A stretch of DNA of 64,000 bases from Bimastos eiseni (GCA_959347315.1 OY365809.1:2397953-2461952), one strand, 5' to 3'. Shown: positions 56,101 to 62,699, counted from the stretch's first letter. Numbers and translations: made by a program. Notes: generated from the letters alone by a model not told the origin.

Positions 56101-59100
56101 TCTTCCTCTTCTTCCTCTTCTTCCTCTTCTTCCTCTTACTTTCCCTCGTCTAATTCGTTTTGTTAGTATTCCACCAGCTCCTATTCGTCCTTTCCCAATT
56201 CCTCCTCTTCCCATTCTTCTGCTTCCTCTTCTTCCTCTTCTTCCTCTTCTTCCTCTTCTTCCTCTTCTTCCTCTTCTTCCTCTTCTTCCTCTTCTTCCTC
56301 TTCTTCCTCTTCTTCCTCTTCTTCCTCTTCTTCCTCTTCTTCCTCTTCTTCCTCTTCTTCCTCTTACTTTCCCTCGTCTAATTCGTTTTGTTAGTATTCC
56401 ACCAGCTCCTATTCGTCCTTTCCCAATTCCTCCTCTTCCCATTCTTCTGCTTCCTCTTCTTCCTCTTCTTCCTCTTCTTCCTCTTCTTCCTCTTCTTCCT
56501 CTTCTTCCTCTTCTTCCTCTTCTTCCTCTTCTTCCTCTTCTTCCTCTTCTTCCTCTTCTTCCTCTTCTTCCTCTTACTTTCCCTCGTCTAATTCGTTTTG
56601 TTAGTATTCCACCAGCTCCTATTCGTCCTTTCCCAATTCCTCCTCTTCCCATTCTTCTGCTTCCTATTCTCCCTCTTCTTCTTCTTCTTCTTCTTCTTCT
56701 TCTTCCTCTTCCTTTTCTTCTTCATCATTCTCTCTTTCCTCTTCATCCTATTCTACTTTCTGCATACCTAATTACAGGAATTTCTATTTTCAAAATTGTT
56801 TCAACCTGGCTGTATAGAAGTTTTCTAAATCTTTTACATTCCATTTAAATCAGGCGGAAGAAATAAAGCGAGCAATCCTTTGGTTTGGTCAACGCCTCCT
56901 GTTATTCTTTTTCCAGGTACGAATAATTTGTATGGTCAATCAGTAATTTAGACTTACTTTTAGTATGATGGGTTAGACAAAATTGGTCGATCTGGTCGTT
57001 CGCTTCCCTGCCTCGCTAGCCTGGAAATTCCTTCCGACTTCTATCTATTCAGCTTGCCAAACTCTTCATGTCTTTAATAAAGAGTGAAAGAGGCTAAGAC
57101 ATACCTACCATTTAACTCATAGCAATTGTGCTCAGTCTATTGAAAATGAGGGATTAATTCTCGTAAATTACGTTCACAATAATTATTAACAAGACATAAA
57201 TAAATTAAATGTTGTAATCGTTTGAAGAAAGCCAGTTGCTGCTTATGTGGCTCAAACACCAATAATTGGTGTTTGAGCCTGTAACAAATTATTTGTTAGA
57301 AGCATTGCTTCAATACCAATCTTCAGCGCATTTAATTTCAAATATCTTCCCTCGTCTGGGCGCTACCTTTGTGGCACTGCACATACATGTAGTTACTCAA
57401 GGGCGCCCTGCTGTCCTGTTGCCGGCAACAGAAATGCTGACAGGAAGCTGCAGCTCTGCCTCGCAGTGACTTCTTATTCCTTTCGGATCTCTACGATGCA
57501 GTACCGTACTTTTTTCGGTTGTGGGCCAGGCTGCTTGGAATAGCCCTCCATTGGATCTTTGGCTCTTGCCTATGAACGCTGTGCTACATTTTTTTTTTAT
57601 TAACAACTCTGTTTTTTATCAAGGCACTGGCACTGCTGGACGTCTTAATTAGCCATCGAGCCTCAAACTCTTATGTAGGCCTAATCGAATCGGTTAACTG
57701 CTCCCGTTAGGTACTCAGTTGGTTTACTGTTTACCATGCCTACATAACACTGGTTTCAACGTTTTAAAGGTGTTTAAAAAGAACGCTTCATTCATTTGGG
57801 TAACGTTCTCATTTGTCACATAGCTTTAATCCTTCGGTTAATGATTAGATTTGTTTATTTGTTTAAGTCAAGGTGAATGCAAGGAAACCAGTCCATACGA
57901 TGTATCCGTACAACCGCAAAACTCTCGAAGGTTTTCACCGTTTCTTCCATTATGCAACAATTCCCATTAAAAAAAGACTTCACGAGATCCTGGCTACAAC
58001 TGATAACAACATCTATCCGAACGAGTGAGTCCGATTCACACTTATAGCATTCACCAAAGGGTAACGTATTGTGTAATCTGTGTACTTCTGAATATAATCA
58101 CAAGAGGGACGGTTAAAAAAGGTAGGCTATCAACAAGCTAATAAGAAGATTAAAGTTAAAGATAAAAAAATGTTTATCATAAACTATCTCACAAAGAGAA
58201 TGCATGTGCATTTATCAGATGCAATTCAAGACAGCTTACAACTCATATAAACGTTGAGAACAAATGTTATAATTATTGGCATGAGAAACAGTACCCTAAG
58301 AGAGAGTGCATTATTTAGACACCCTTGTATCGTTCGCAACCGATTTTATATATAAATATAAGAAACGAACATGATGAACGTGCACTCGTGCAAGTGTAAA
58401 TCCCTGACAGTGAAGTTCTTCAGATTCGAAGTATCTGGCCATTGAGTCTTGTATTCACCAACAAAAGATCATTCGCACAGGAGCCATTCTGAGGGTCTCT
58501 GAATTCTTTCATTCATTGCAACGATTTATGCAGCGCTCGTTCAAAGTTAGTACCCAGGCGAGGTTCCAACCCTAGCATGGCTGAAATGCTGTTTTAAGGC
58601 GAGTAAAAAGGTATCAGAATGGACCCTGGCGAACAAGTGTAACCCTAACGGTACCCTGTTCAAGATCAAGGAGCCTACCACTGAGAAGGCACGATTCTGC
58701 TTAGTAGTTATGCGACAAATGGTACGTTTTCAATCATATGCTATAGGGCTTTAAACTCTATGCATTGCAGCCCGTGAAATGCTTATGCACGATGACAAGT
58801 GGTAGTTGCTTCTGTTTTGTTAACAATTGAAATCTTTTTGCAGCGTTCTAATTCCTCGCTTCCACTTCACAAAGAACAGAGGTGATAGTTTGACAAGAAC
58901 ACCTGTTCTTCGTTACCTTAACTTATCAAGCGATACCTCCGTATCAATCACACCCCTTCCGACACTCACCACCACTCCAATGTCTTCAAACGACAATGAG
59001 ACTATCAGTGTCTTGAGCACCACAACATCCCAAGGCACCGGTATTCCTCACCGGGAAACGCTACCACTAACGACTGTATCCACTGTAGCTCAACGATTTG

Positions 59101-62039
59101 TCGTCCAATCCAAATCTACCACTCCCATTACGAGAAGAGATAGCTCAGCAAATCCAGACTCTCGCAGCTCTTTCAGCTACAATTCTTCTAATGACTATAT
59201 AATTCGAGGATTGATTAAAAGCCGGGAAGAAAACGGCCACCTTTCTAGAGAACAGCTCAACTATTCTTCTAGTGATTACATAATTAGGGGCTCAATTCCA
59301 AAACGAGAGGAGAAGGGTAACAACCTTGTAAAGGAACAGTCTAACTATTCCTTAAGTGAATACATAATAAGGGGATCAGTTCCAAAAATGGAAGAAAGGG
59401 GCAACCTCTCCGAAAAACAGGCCAACAAAACAAGTGCGTTTCCGTCCAGTTTCTCAGAGTCCGACTACTTAATCAGAAGTCTAAATTCGCCAGAGAAGCA
59501 ATCAGGTTATTCACCTACGGAATATATCATCCGGGGGTCCTTTACATATCCAGATAAGAGAAGAAATGAAATTCAAACTACCTCCTCAGCGACGTCCAAT
59601 TCGAATCTACCAAGTTCTCAATCCACACCGAATTCCGGTGCCATCACAAGTCTAAAATTGACAGCACCGCCTTCGTTCACCAACTGTGAGTTGGGGCCTC
59701 TCGTCGGAGTTGGTGGAAGACCAGATTGTCGACAGATGGAGGAAGGTCAAGGAACCGGAAATGGAAAGACTGGGTCAAGAACATATCAGAAAATTGAATC
59801 TTCAGCAGGAGTTTTCAGTTTTTTACGCCTCCTTAGAGATTTCTTGCTTGCAAATGATCTGCCAGAAACCCAAAAACAAAACAAGAGCTCAGGTGAATTC
59901 AAATCGCAATGTATATTCAAAACATTTGATTCATCTATGACTAATAATAGTAAGATCTTTTCAGTAAATGATGCAATTCCTTCCAACTTAATACCATCGT
60001 AACTATTTCACGCAATGTAAACAAACGTAGTTTCTGTTTCATTCCTTTCAACTCAACCACATGTAGTGAAACTATATTAACCTCATTTTCCACTATAATC
60101 TCTTCCAATTTAGTCTATATAAATCCGGTTTTAATCAAACATCATCCTCCGTCATCAGTTACGAATACGAGCTCGTTTGCGATTGGATTGAATTCAGTTA
60201 ATCATGCGACATATATTAACTCGATACAACTGTCAATTTCATCCATAGTTATTTCTCGTGTATCTTTATTTTTGACCGTCGTAATCGATAAGTAAATGAG
60301 TGAACGGGTTCGACCCTCGTCCGAGGCGTCAGACACTGTGTAGGGACCTTGAGTAAGTACTTTGAGCACAATTGCTCTGCAGCACAACTGCAGTTGCGTC
60401 GTGGAGGCGCGGGCACTTCTAAGCAAAAGATGTTGCAAGATGGGCGATATAAAATTTAAGAATAAATAAATAAAAATATTAATAAAATAGAAGGTGCTGT
60501 TACTATGGCGTTTTGCGTGAAGGAATCCGTACAGTTTCTAAATTGATAATGAATTTGTTGTACTAGAACTTCAGGACTGGTTTGCACTGTTGCGGAAACT
60601 GAACGAGGACCAGAGGACATGGACAGGATCAATTGAAGGCCGAAATGGAAATACCACTCACCAGCACAACACATCAGAGGTCAGTGTGATACCTCGAATC
60701 GATAACCAGGAAGGGTTGACTACAACAGGTGTATCTCCACGCAAAGGATCCGATGATAGGGAATCGAACCGAGCACCTTTGATGTCCACCTCATTGACTC
60801 CAAGCATCGAAACGGTTGGTCTCACACTATTACCTTCGAGGGAAACTCAACATCGAGGTCTACAAGAAGGCAGAATTAAGAACCATATTCAACTTCCGGA
60901 GAACGAACATTCCAAATTGTTGAGCGAGGTTCTTTTTCAGTCTGTCTCGTCTGTTTTACACCAGCTGCTCTCGAAGGATGGCCAAGAAGTCCGAGGCTTT
61001 GTTACGGAGGCAATTGCCACTCCTTCGACGTCTGATAGTCAAATGATCAAACTGGATCTTGGTCAGGAAAACGAATCAACGGAGGCTATTGGATTTCTCA
61101 CTTTCAACATATCCACCATGGTCAGCTGGCTCATTGATTGGACAGGTGAGTCAGATGGCTCATTGATTGGAGAGGTGAGTCAGATGGCTCATTGATTGGA
61201 GAGGTGAGTCAGATGGCGCATTGATTGGGAAGGTGAGTCAGATCACGATGTCGTGTTCCTCGATGTTCCTCAACACTGGGACATGGACATTACAACTCAT
61301 GTCTTGCAATATGAAGATCACACCATTTCGAGCTTCATGCCTTGATAAGCTGCTGTGACATTAATGAATTATTCAACTCAAAATTGCTTGGCACCATCGA
61401 TCAATCCTTAGTCAACTCATAAATGCATTGCAATAAATCACCTCTTCTTCATTCTTCCCCTGAATGTCATCGCCACGAAATATGGCGAGAAAATGTGATT
61501 CCATCTTTAACATTGATCTTCATCTCGGTCCTATCGTACCTTCACCAAACTTTGCCTCATTATACTTCAGCCAACCTTTATCGCATCTTCACTGTGCATC
61601 CACGTTATCCTAATAATTGCTTTCGTCTGACCTTTGCATCACTTTTCCTCAGCTCACTAATATTTGACCTCCAATAGCCTTCACCTTAACCTTACCACTC
61701 TATACTTTCACTTTGCCAAACCTTTCCCAACCATTATCTTTCATTCACCTTCAATTTACCATGCTCAACGTTTCAGGATTACCTTTGCATCAGTTTCGGA
61801 ACTCAACCGCGTCGCAGTCAGCACCAGAGGCAGCTCTGAGCCATTCCGACGAAGCCACTCCTGGTCCAAGCGAGGAACTGGAAAGACAGATGGACGTAGG
61901 GCAGAAGGTTCTCCTGGGCCACACTCTCACCCTGGCGATGGTCATCGCGGCCATACTCGCAGTGATCGTCTACCTCAGGCGCCTCAAGTCCAGACGATGT
62001 CTACGGATGGGATCAGATGAGGAAAGAGAATCGAATTGA
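41291..62039 (+). CDS. Membrane-anchored C-type lectin-like protein with Ser/Thr-rich repeat stalk (whole gene)
   Basis: Proposed exons: 41291-41369 (tentative), 47016-47197, 47810-47951, 53420-53584, 57868-58024, 58844-59892, 60575-61145, 61777-62039. Junction phases agree at every join (1,0,1,1,2 and finally 1), except that exon 58844-59892 needs a one-base frame change near 59685 to reach exon 60575 in frame. The product, about 868 residues, would have a signal peptide, one CTLD, a stalk of about 600 residues, one membrane span and a 20-odd-residue basic tail, so a type I surface protein. Surface lectins of this plan act in cell adhesion or recognition. I do not recognise the family. The gene lies downstream of FGFRL1 in the same orientation, without evident functional link. 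Confidence 0.78.
41925..42130. repeat. TTCC/TTTC pyrimidine-rich microsatellite
   Basis: Imperfect TTCCTTCC and CATTTC words; overlapping Phe/Ser-rich frames are not genes. Confidence 0.8.
42240..42720 (-). pseudogene. CR1/jockey-like LINE 3' fragment
   Basis: Minus-strand frames contain the end-of-ORF signature of these LINEs: [14 protein letters not shown] (about 42580-42540), then after a frameshift [16 protein letters not shown] and [17 protein letters not shown] (about 42520-42370), matching the usual LHWLP-R, YL-, GPxxWNSLP-LR order. The left (3') side ends in the CTACTCAGAGG/(CAAT)n terminus at 42240-42310. Frameshifted and truncated. Confidence 0.88.
43400..43860 (+). pseudogene. CR1-like LINE 3' fragment, tandemly duplicated
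   Basis: The phrase ATGGCTC-GTCTCGAT-CTTTGC-TCAATTGGTCCCTCTCT occurs twice (43495 and 43652). The second copy encodes [18 protein letters not shown], the GPSLWNxLP signature of CR1/L2-type ORF2 ends, and the element finishes GGAGGCGCTCTACAAATGCTTCAATAAATGA near 43856. The internal repetition implies partial duplication or two nested insertions. Confidence 0.82.
43960..44020. repeat. (CGT/CAT)n microsatellite
   Basis: TCGTCGTCGTCGTCATCATCATCG; short trinucleotide array. Confidence 0.9.
44115..44292. repeat. AT-rich foldback (inverted repeat with TA arms)
   Basis: Left arm GATCGTCTATAC-AAGCAATATATATAT (44210 on) and right arm ATATATATTGCT-AGTATAGACGATC (to 44288) are complementary over about 25 bases, with a TA-rich loop of some 30 bases. 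To the left is a second TATATA tract (44120-44165). AAGGTCGTAAACCGAAT occurs just before (44169) and again at 44417, so a short flanking segment is also duplicated. Confidence 0.88.
44290..44920. other. Unassigned DNA
   Basis: No gene recognised. Contains the second AAGGTCGTAAACCGAAT copy (44417) and a self-complementary GAATTTGAATTC-like stretch around 44490. Confidence 0.35.
44925..45345. repeat. Motif A and C copies
   Basis: Partial A plus (44925-44962, GCAATTTAACGAAACGGTGTG), C (45018-45048), C (45178-45215, TTAGACACCTCTCGAATGTC), A minus (45278-45345). Confidence 0.75.
45330..46085 (+). pseudogene. CR1-like LINE reverse transcriptase remnant
   Basis: Fragments in order: PLPFILYIS (about 45370), [12 protein letters not shown] (about 45430, in the place of the HxYADDTQ catalytic box), [11 protein letters not shown] (like LNxxKTEFI), [18 protein letters not shown] (about 45690-45740), then [12 protein letters not shown] and [19 protein letters not shown]. 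This is the thumb and end of a CR1/L2-type ORF2. Many stops and frame changes; the catalytic YADD is read HADN, so dead. Confidence 0.85.
46090..46830. repeat. Cluster of motif A, B and C copies
   Basis: A plus (46103-46180), C (46232-46262), B inverted (46262-46350), A minus (46413-46492), C (46524-46570), partial B (46620-46690) and A minus (46742-46815). Lies in or just before the lectin gene. Confidence 0.85.
47016..47197 (+). CDS. Lectin gene exon, CTLD first part
   Basis: Acceptor TTGTCTTGACAG (47015), donor CTCCAA|GTGAGT; phase 1 in, 0 out (182 bases). Encodes [19 protein letters not shown], the usual C-x-x-GW---CY start of long-form CTLDs; then [20 protein letters not shown] (helix 1 and 2 with the W-A---C---G--L pattern) and [12 protein letters not shown]. 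Highly typical of the family in spacing. Confidence 0.93.
47200..47809. other. Intron of the lectin gene
   Basis: Starts with GAGTGAAAGAAGGAGTGAACGA simple sequence and (GATT)n at 47281-47308. No other feature seen. Confidence 0.6.
47810..47951 (+). CDS. Lectin gene exon, CTLD middle part
   Basis: Acceptor TGATGATTTCAG (47809), donor CTGCAGA|GTAAGT, phase 0 in, 1 out (142 bases). Encodes WIGLTIR, then [23 protein letters not shown] and W-x-DGT---Y-x-W are the core CTLD landmarks. The sugar-specificity tripeptide position, usually EPN or QPD, reads DPD, with the central proline kept, so calcium-dependent sugar binding is doubtful. Confidence 0.93.
48000..49250. other. Intron of the lectin gene, unassigned
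   Basis: A 133-codon minus-strand frame (48153-48554) is LINE-like in feel, and its plus-strand mirror shows [13 protein letters not shown], but no family motif is decisive. A motif-C-like GATTTAAAGGTGTATAA lies at 48792. Confidence 0.35.
49267..49304. repeat. Near-perfect 38-bp palindrome
   Basis: GGGAATAGTATACTGTTCT and AGAATAGTATACTATTCCC, centred on TCTAGA, are reverse complements apart from one base pair. Flanking CTAGTCTATGGG and CCTAGAATAAACTAG continue the symmetry loosely. Confidence 0.92.
49310..50325. other. Intron of the lectin gene, unassigned
   Basis: One motif C copy (49726-49746). Otherwise no feature that I can support. Confidence 0.4.
50330..50432. repeat. Motif B and C copies
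   Basis: B: GGCCAATGTTGCCGCGAGATG, TCGTTAAACTGTGGATC; C: TTTAGACACCATGAAAACG and TTGTCAACCCATGCTGTAT. Adjacent as at 46232-46350. Confidence 0.75.
50440..52130. other. Intron of the lectin gene, unassigned
   Basis: AT-rich DNA with no exon, RNA or repeat family recognised. (TA)n at 52023-52036. Confidence 0.4.
52140..52300. repeat. AAAGAAAGACAAAAG 13-bp purine repeat
   Basis: About eleven units of GAAAGAAAGACAA with small changes; polypurine. Overlapping Phe/Leu/Ser frames on the minus strand are repeat translations. Confidence 0.92.
52350..52625. repeat. Motif B and near-consensus motif A
   Basis: B (52350-52392: ACCTGTGATGCTATAGGATG, GTCGTTAAACTCTGG) and A minus (52543-52622), the latter almost consensus: AGTGCCAGTCCCAAGCCTGG, AGGAGGGCGACGCTAATGATC, TAGTGTCGTTAAACTGCAAC. 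Confidence 0.88.
52860..52950. repeat. ATACATGTATATT short tandem repeat
   Basis: Five units of about 14 bases (AAGATACATGTATATT/TTACATACATGTATATT). Confidence 0.85.
53225..53315 (-). repeat. tRNA-like element (SINE head or tRNA pseudogene)
   Basis: On the minus strand: GAACAGTAATGGA in the A-box place and GTGTTCGATACCC in the B-box place, ending CGTATCCCGGT. It resembles the element at 20812-20900 and lies about 100 bases before a lectin-gene exon. No full cloverleaf is evident. Confidence 0.6.
53420..53584 (+). CDS. Lectin gene exon, CTLD last part
   Basis: Acceptor CTATGATTTCAG (53419), donor CCCAG|GTGAGA, phase 1-1, 165 bases. Encodes [31 protein letters not shown] and PYGFVCEK; GxW and YGFVCEK are the end of a CTLD. 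Two usual features are altered: the second inner cysteine partner is not seen (one Cys, in LSC, instead of the C---GxWxxxxC pair) and the WND calcium triad reads WRI. A non-sugar-binding, CTLD-fold role is likely. The intron after it holds the large pyrimidine arrays. Confidence 0.9.
53594..53880. repeat. 10-bp satellite (CTGTCTGTCT)n
   Basis: Some 28 units of the decamer CTGTCTGTCT; after about 53645 the units are almost identical up to 53880. Begins only about 10 bases after the donor of the preceding exon. Pyrimidine plus G, so distinct from the array that follows. Confidence 0.97.
53935..53975. repeat. (TA)n microsatellite
   Basis: TATATATATATA and ATATTATATATATATTATAT separating the 10-bp satellite from the pyrimidine array. 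Confidence 0.9.
54045..56755. repeat. 2.7-kb polypyrimidine higher-order array: (CCTCTTCTT)n blocks with 12 spacers
   Basis: Runs of the 9-mer CCTCTTCTT are punctuated by 12 copies of a conserved spacer of about 90 bases (ACTTTCCCTCGTCTAATTCG ... CCCATTCTTCTGCTT). Spacer landmark positions (TTGTTAGTATTCC): 54270, 54525, 54717, 54918, 55110, 55410, 55530, 55722, 55941, 56160, 56388, 56598. Distances are 255, 192, 201, 192, 300, 120, 192, 219, 219, 228, 210; all differ from 192 by multiples of 9, so only the number of 9-mers varies. Two spacer types exist (CGTCCTCTCCC and CGTCCTTTCCC). Because everything is a multiple of 3, frames stay open for 954 codons (+) and 379 and 459 codons (-); these are Leu/Pro or Arg/Gly repeats, inside an intron, not genes. 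Confidence 0.97.
56860..57390. other. Intron of the lectin gene, unassigned
   Basis: Includes an exact inverted repeat CAAACACCAATAATTGGTGTTTG at 57252-57274 (23 bases). No other feature. Confidence 0.5.
57395..57655 (+). pseudogene. CR1-like LINE 3' scrap
   Basis: Plus-strand words match the end of CR1-type ORFs: [14 protein letters not shown], then GCGPGCLE and IGSLAL in place of GPxLWNSLPxDLR, interrupted by stops. Weak but consistent with the better copies at 42240, 43400 and 45330. Confidence 0.4.
57868..58024 (+). CDS. Lectin gene exon, basic/aromatic linker
   Basis: Acceptor ATTTGTTTAAG (57867), donor AACGA|GTGAGT, phase 1 in, 2 out (157 bases). Encodes [40 protein letters not shown] and [11 protein letters not shown]. 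Phases fit both neighbours exactly (V at the left joint, D at the right). Basic and aromatic, no known domain recognised; first part of the region between CTLD and Ser/Thr stalk. Confidence 0.75.
58030..58843. other. Intron of the lectin gene
   Basis: AT-rich, no repeat family recognised except a motif-C-like TTTAGACACCCTTG at 58315. Confidence 0.5.
58844..59892 (+). CDS. Lectin gene exon, Ser/Thr-rich stalk with DYIIRG repeats
   Basis: Acceptor TCTTTTTGCAG (58843), phase 2 in. First about 110 codons are Thr/Ser/Pro-rich (mucin-like; for example [14 protein letters not shown]). Then five imperfect repeats of some 28 residues (about 59170-59570) share Y-[NS]-x-[ST]-[DE]-Y-[IL]-I-R-[GS] followed by a charged K/R/E-rich spacer. 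The same frame stays open to a stop at 59999-60001. Donor CTCAG|GTGAAT after 59892. In the starting frame this donor is phase 1. However, from 59686 the next frame reads [20 protein letters not shown] and on to KNKTRAQ in phase 0, which is what the next exon needs, so a one-base error, polymorphism or unrecognised mini-intron near 59660-59690 is possible. A GT donor T|GTGAGT also exists at 59685/59686. Confidence 0.8.
60125..60300. other. Intron of the lectin gene
   Basis: No feature recognised before the R4 repeat. Confidence 0.5.
60303..60480 (-). repeat. SINE-like interspersed repeat R4, copy 2
   Basis: Second copy of the 150-base repeat at 36485-36660: GACACTGTGTAGGGACCTTGAG-type start, then CAATTGCTCTGCAG, AACTGCAGTTG, GGCACTTCTAAGCAAAAGATG and an A-rich right end with AATAAATAAATAAAAAT, a typical retroposon tail if the element runs left to right. 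Orientation uncertain. Confidence 0.75.
60575..61145 (+). CDS. Lectin gene exon, second stalk part
   Basis: Acceptor CTAGAACTTCAG (60574), donor GGACAG|GTGAGT, phase 0 in, 1 out (571 bases). Encodes [19 protein letters not shown], a hydrophilic Thr/Ser-rich middle with sequons (NTT, NTS), an amphipathic stretch [20 protein letters not shown] and [12 protein letters not shown] at the end. No family recognised. The end phase matches the membrane-span exon (G-GA codon). If the frame change near 59685 is not real, an in-phase alternative acceptor exists at 60626/60627 (ATGGACAG|GA), but it lacks a pyrimidine tract. Confidence 0.72.
61117..61245 (+). repeat. 29-bp tandem repeat duplicating a splice donor four times
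   Basis: Four units GGCTCATTGATTGG-[AG]-[AG]-AG|GTGAGTCAGAT, with GT at 61146, 61175, 61204 and 61233. The first belongs to the lectin exon's natural border. Spacing of 29 is not a multiple of three, so donors 2 and 3 shift the frame; donor 4 restores the length phase but includes an in-frame TGA (61193-61195). Confidence 0.95.
61777..62039 (+). CDS. Lectin gene last coding exon: membrane span and tail
   Basis: Acceptor CAACGTTTCAG (61776), phase 1 in, stop TGA 62037-62039. Encodes a 40-residue Ser/Glu-rich juxtamembrane part with sequon NST, then [20 protein letters not shown] (a 20-residue span), then basic [12 protein letters not shown] and an acidic end (SDEERESN). Topology is type I. 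A cysteine in the basic stretch is a possible palmitoylation site. AATAAA at 62575-62580 could be the poly(A) signal (540-base 3' UTR), unproven. Confidence 0.88.
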
Positions 62040-62320
62040 GGCATTGATTTGGATTCGCTTCTCAAGGCAGATGACGGGACAGTGCGGTTAACTTTTGAAG
62101 TTGATCTATGGACATCTATTACTTGACATTTTAAAGAGAAGGTTATTAACTCATTTTTATGACTTATTGCAGCACACCTGAGACTTTATAGTATTGAAGT
62201 TTAATTGAGATTATGACATATCTGGTATAATTATTAAAGGCTTGACATTATTGAAATGTGTTCTTGATTATGACGTACATAAATACACCCGATACTTGAT
62301 TGTTTTCAAATGTAAATTGT
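62040..62320. other. Putative 3' UTR of the lectin gene
   Basis: AT-rich sequence immediately after the stop codon; no repeats recognised. Confidence 0.4.
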
Positions 62321-62321
62321 G

Positions 62322-62398
62322 ATCACGGGAATCGAACTCACTTCCTCTGATTTGCACGTTTGTGTCTTCTCCATTACGCTACACACCACATTAGGAAA
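62322..62398 (-). repeat. tRNA-like element (SINE head or tRNA pseudogene)
   Basis: On the minus strand A box TGTAGCGTAATGGAG and B box GAGTTCGATTCCCG are 40 bases apart, and the 3' end CGTGATC pairs weakly with the start. Stronger Pol III promoter match than the copies at 20812 and 53225. Anticodon arm not convincing. Confidence 0.65.
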
Positions 62399-62494
62399 AA
62401 CGTAGGTGGAGCCAAAGAATAAGAGCGTACATGTACAAGAGAGGAAACACCTTGTGACTCAATAGGTCGCTGCTGATATCACTGGTTAGAACGC

Positions 62495-62530
62495 GCAATT
62501 TAGACACCATTAAAATTAAGTAGACCAACG
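62495..62530. repeat. Motif C copy
   Basis: TTTAGACACCATTAAAATTAAGTAGACCAACGTCATATAAGTGC: same order as other motif C copies (TTAGACACC, TTGTCAACC, TATATA). Confidence 0.6.
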
Positions 62531-62699
62531 TCATATAAGTGCAAGACAAAAGATCATTAGACTAGCAACATTTAAATAAACCTTTATCTTCGTTTAATGA
62601 AAACAAACTGACAAACCGCAGTAAGTTACAAAAGGTGAATGTTCGTAGTTCGGGACCAGATCGGCAGATGGTCATGACAGGTGCAATTAAGCCTACTAT

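Noticed and set aside
53984..56848. 954-codon Leu/Pro-rich open frame as a gene
   Set aside because: Made entirely of 9-bp repeats and spacers of length divisible by three, inside an intron of the lectin gene; both strands are equally open.
59685..61777. Splicing from the strong donor T|GTGAGT at 59686 to either downstream acceptor
   Set aside because: Both acceptors begin with GA, so the joined codon would be TGA (stop).
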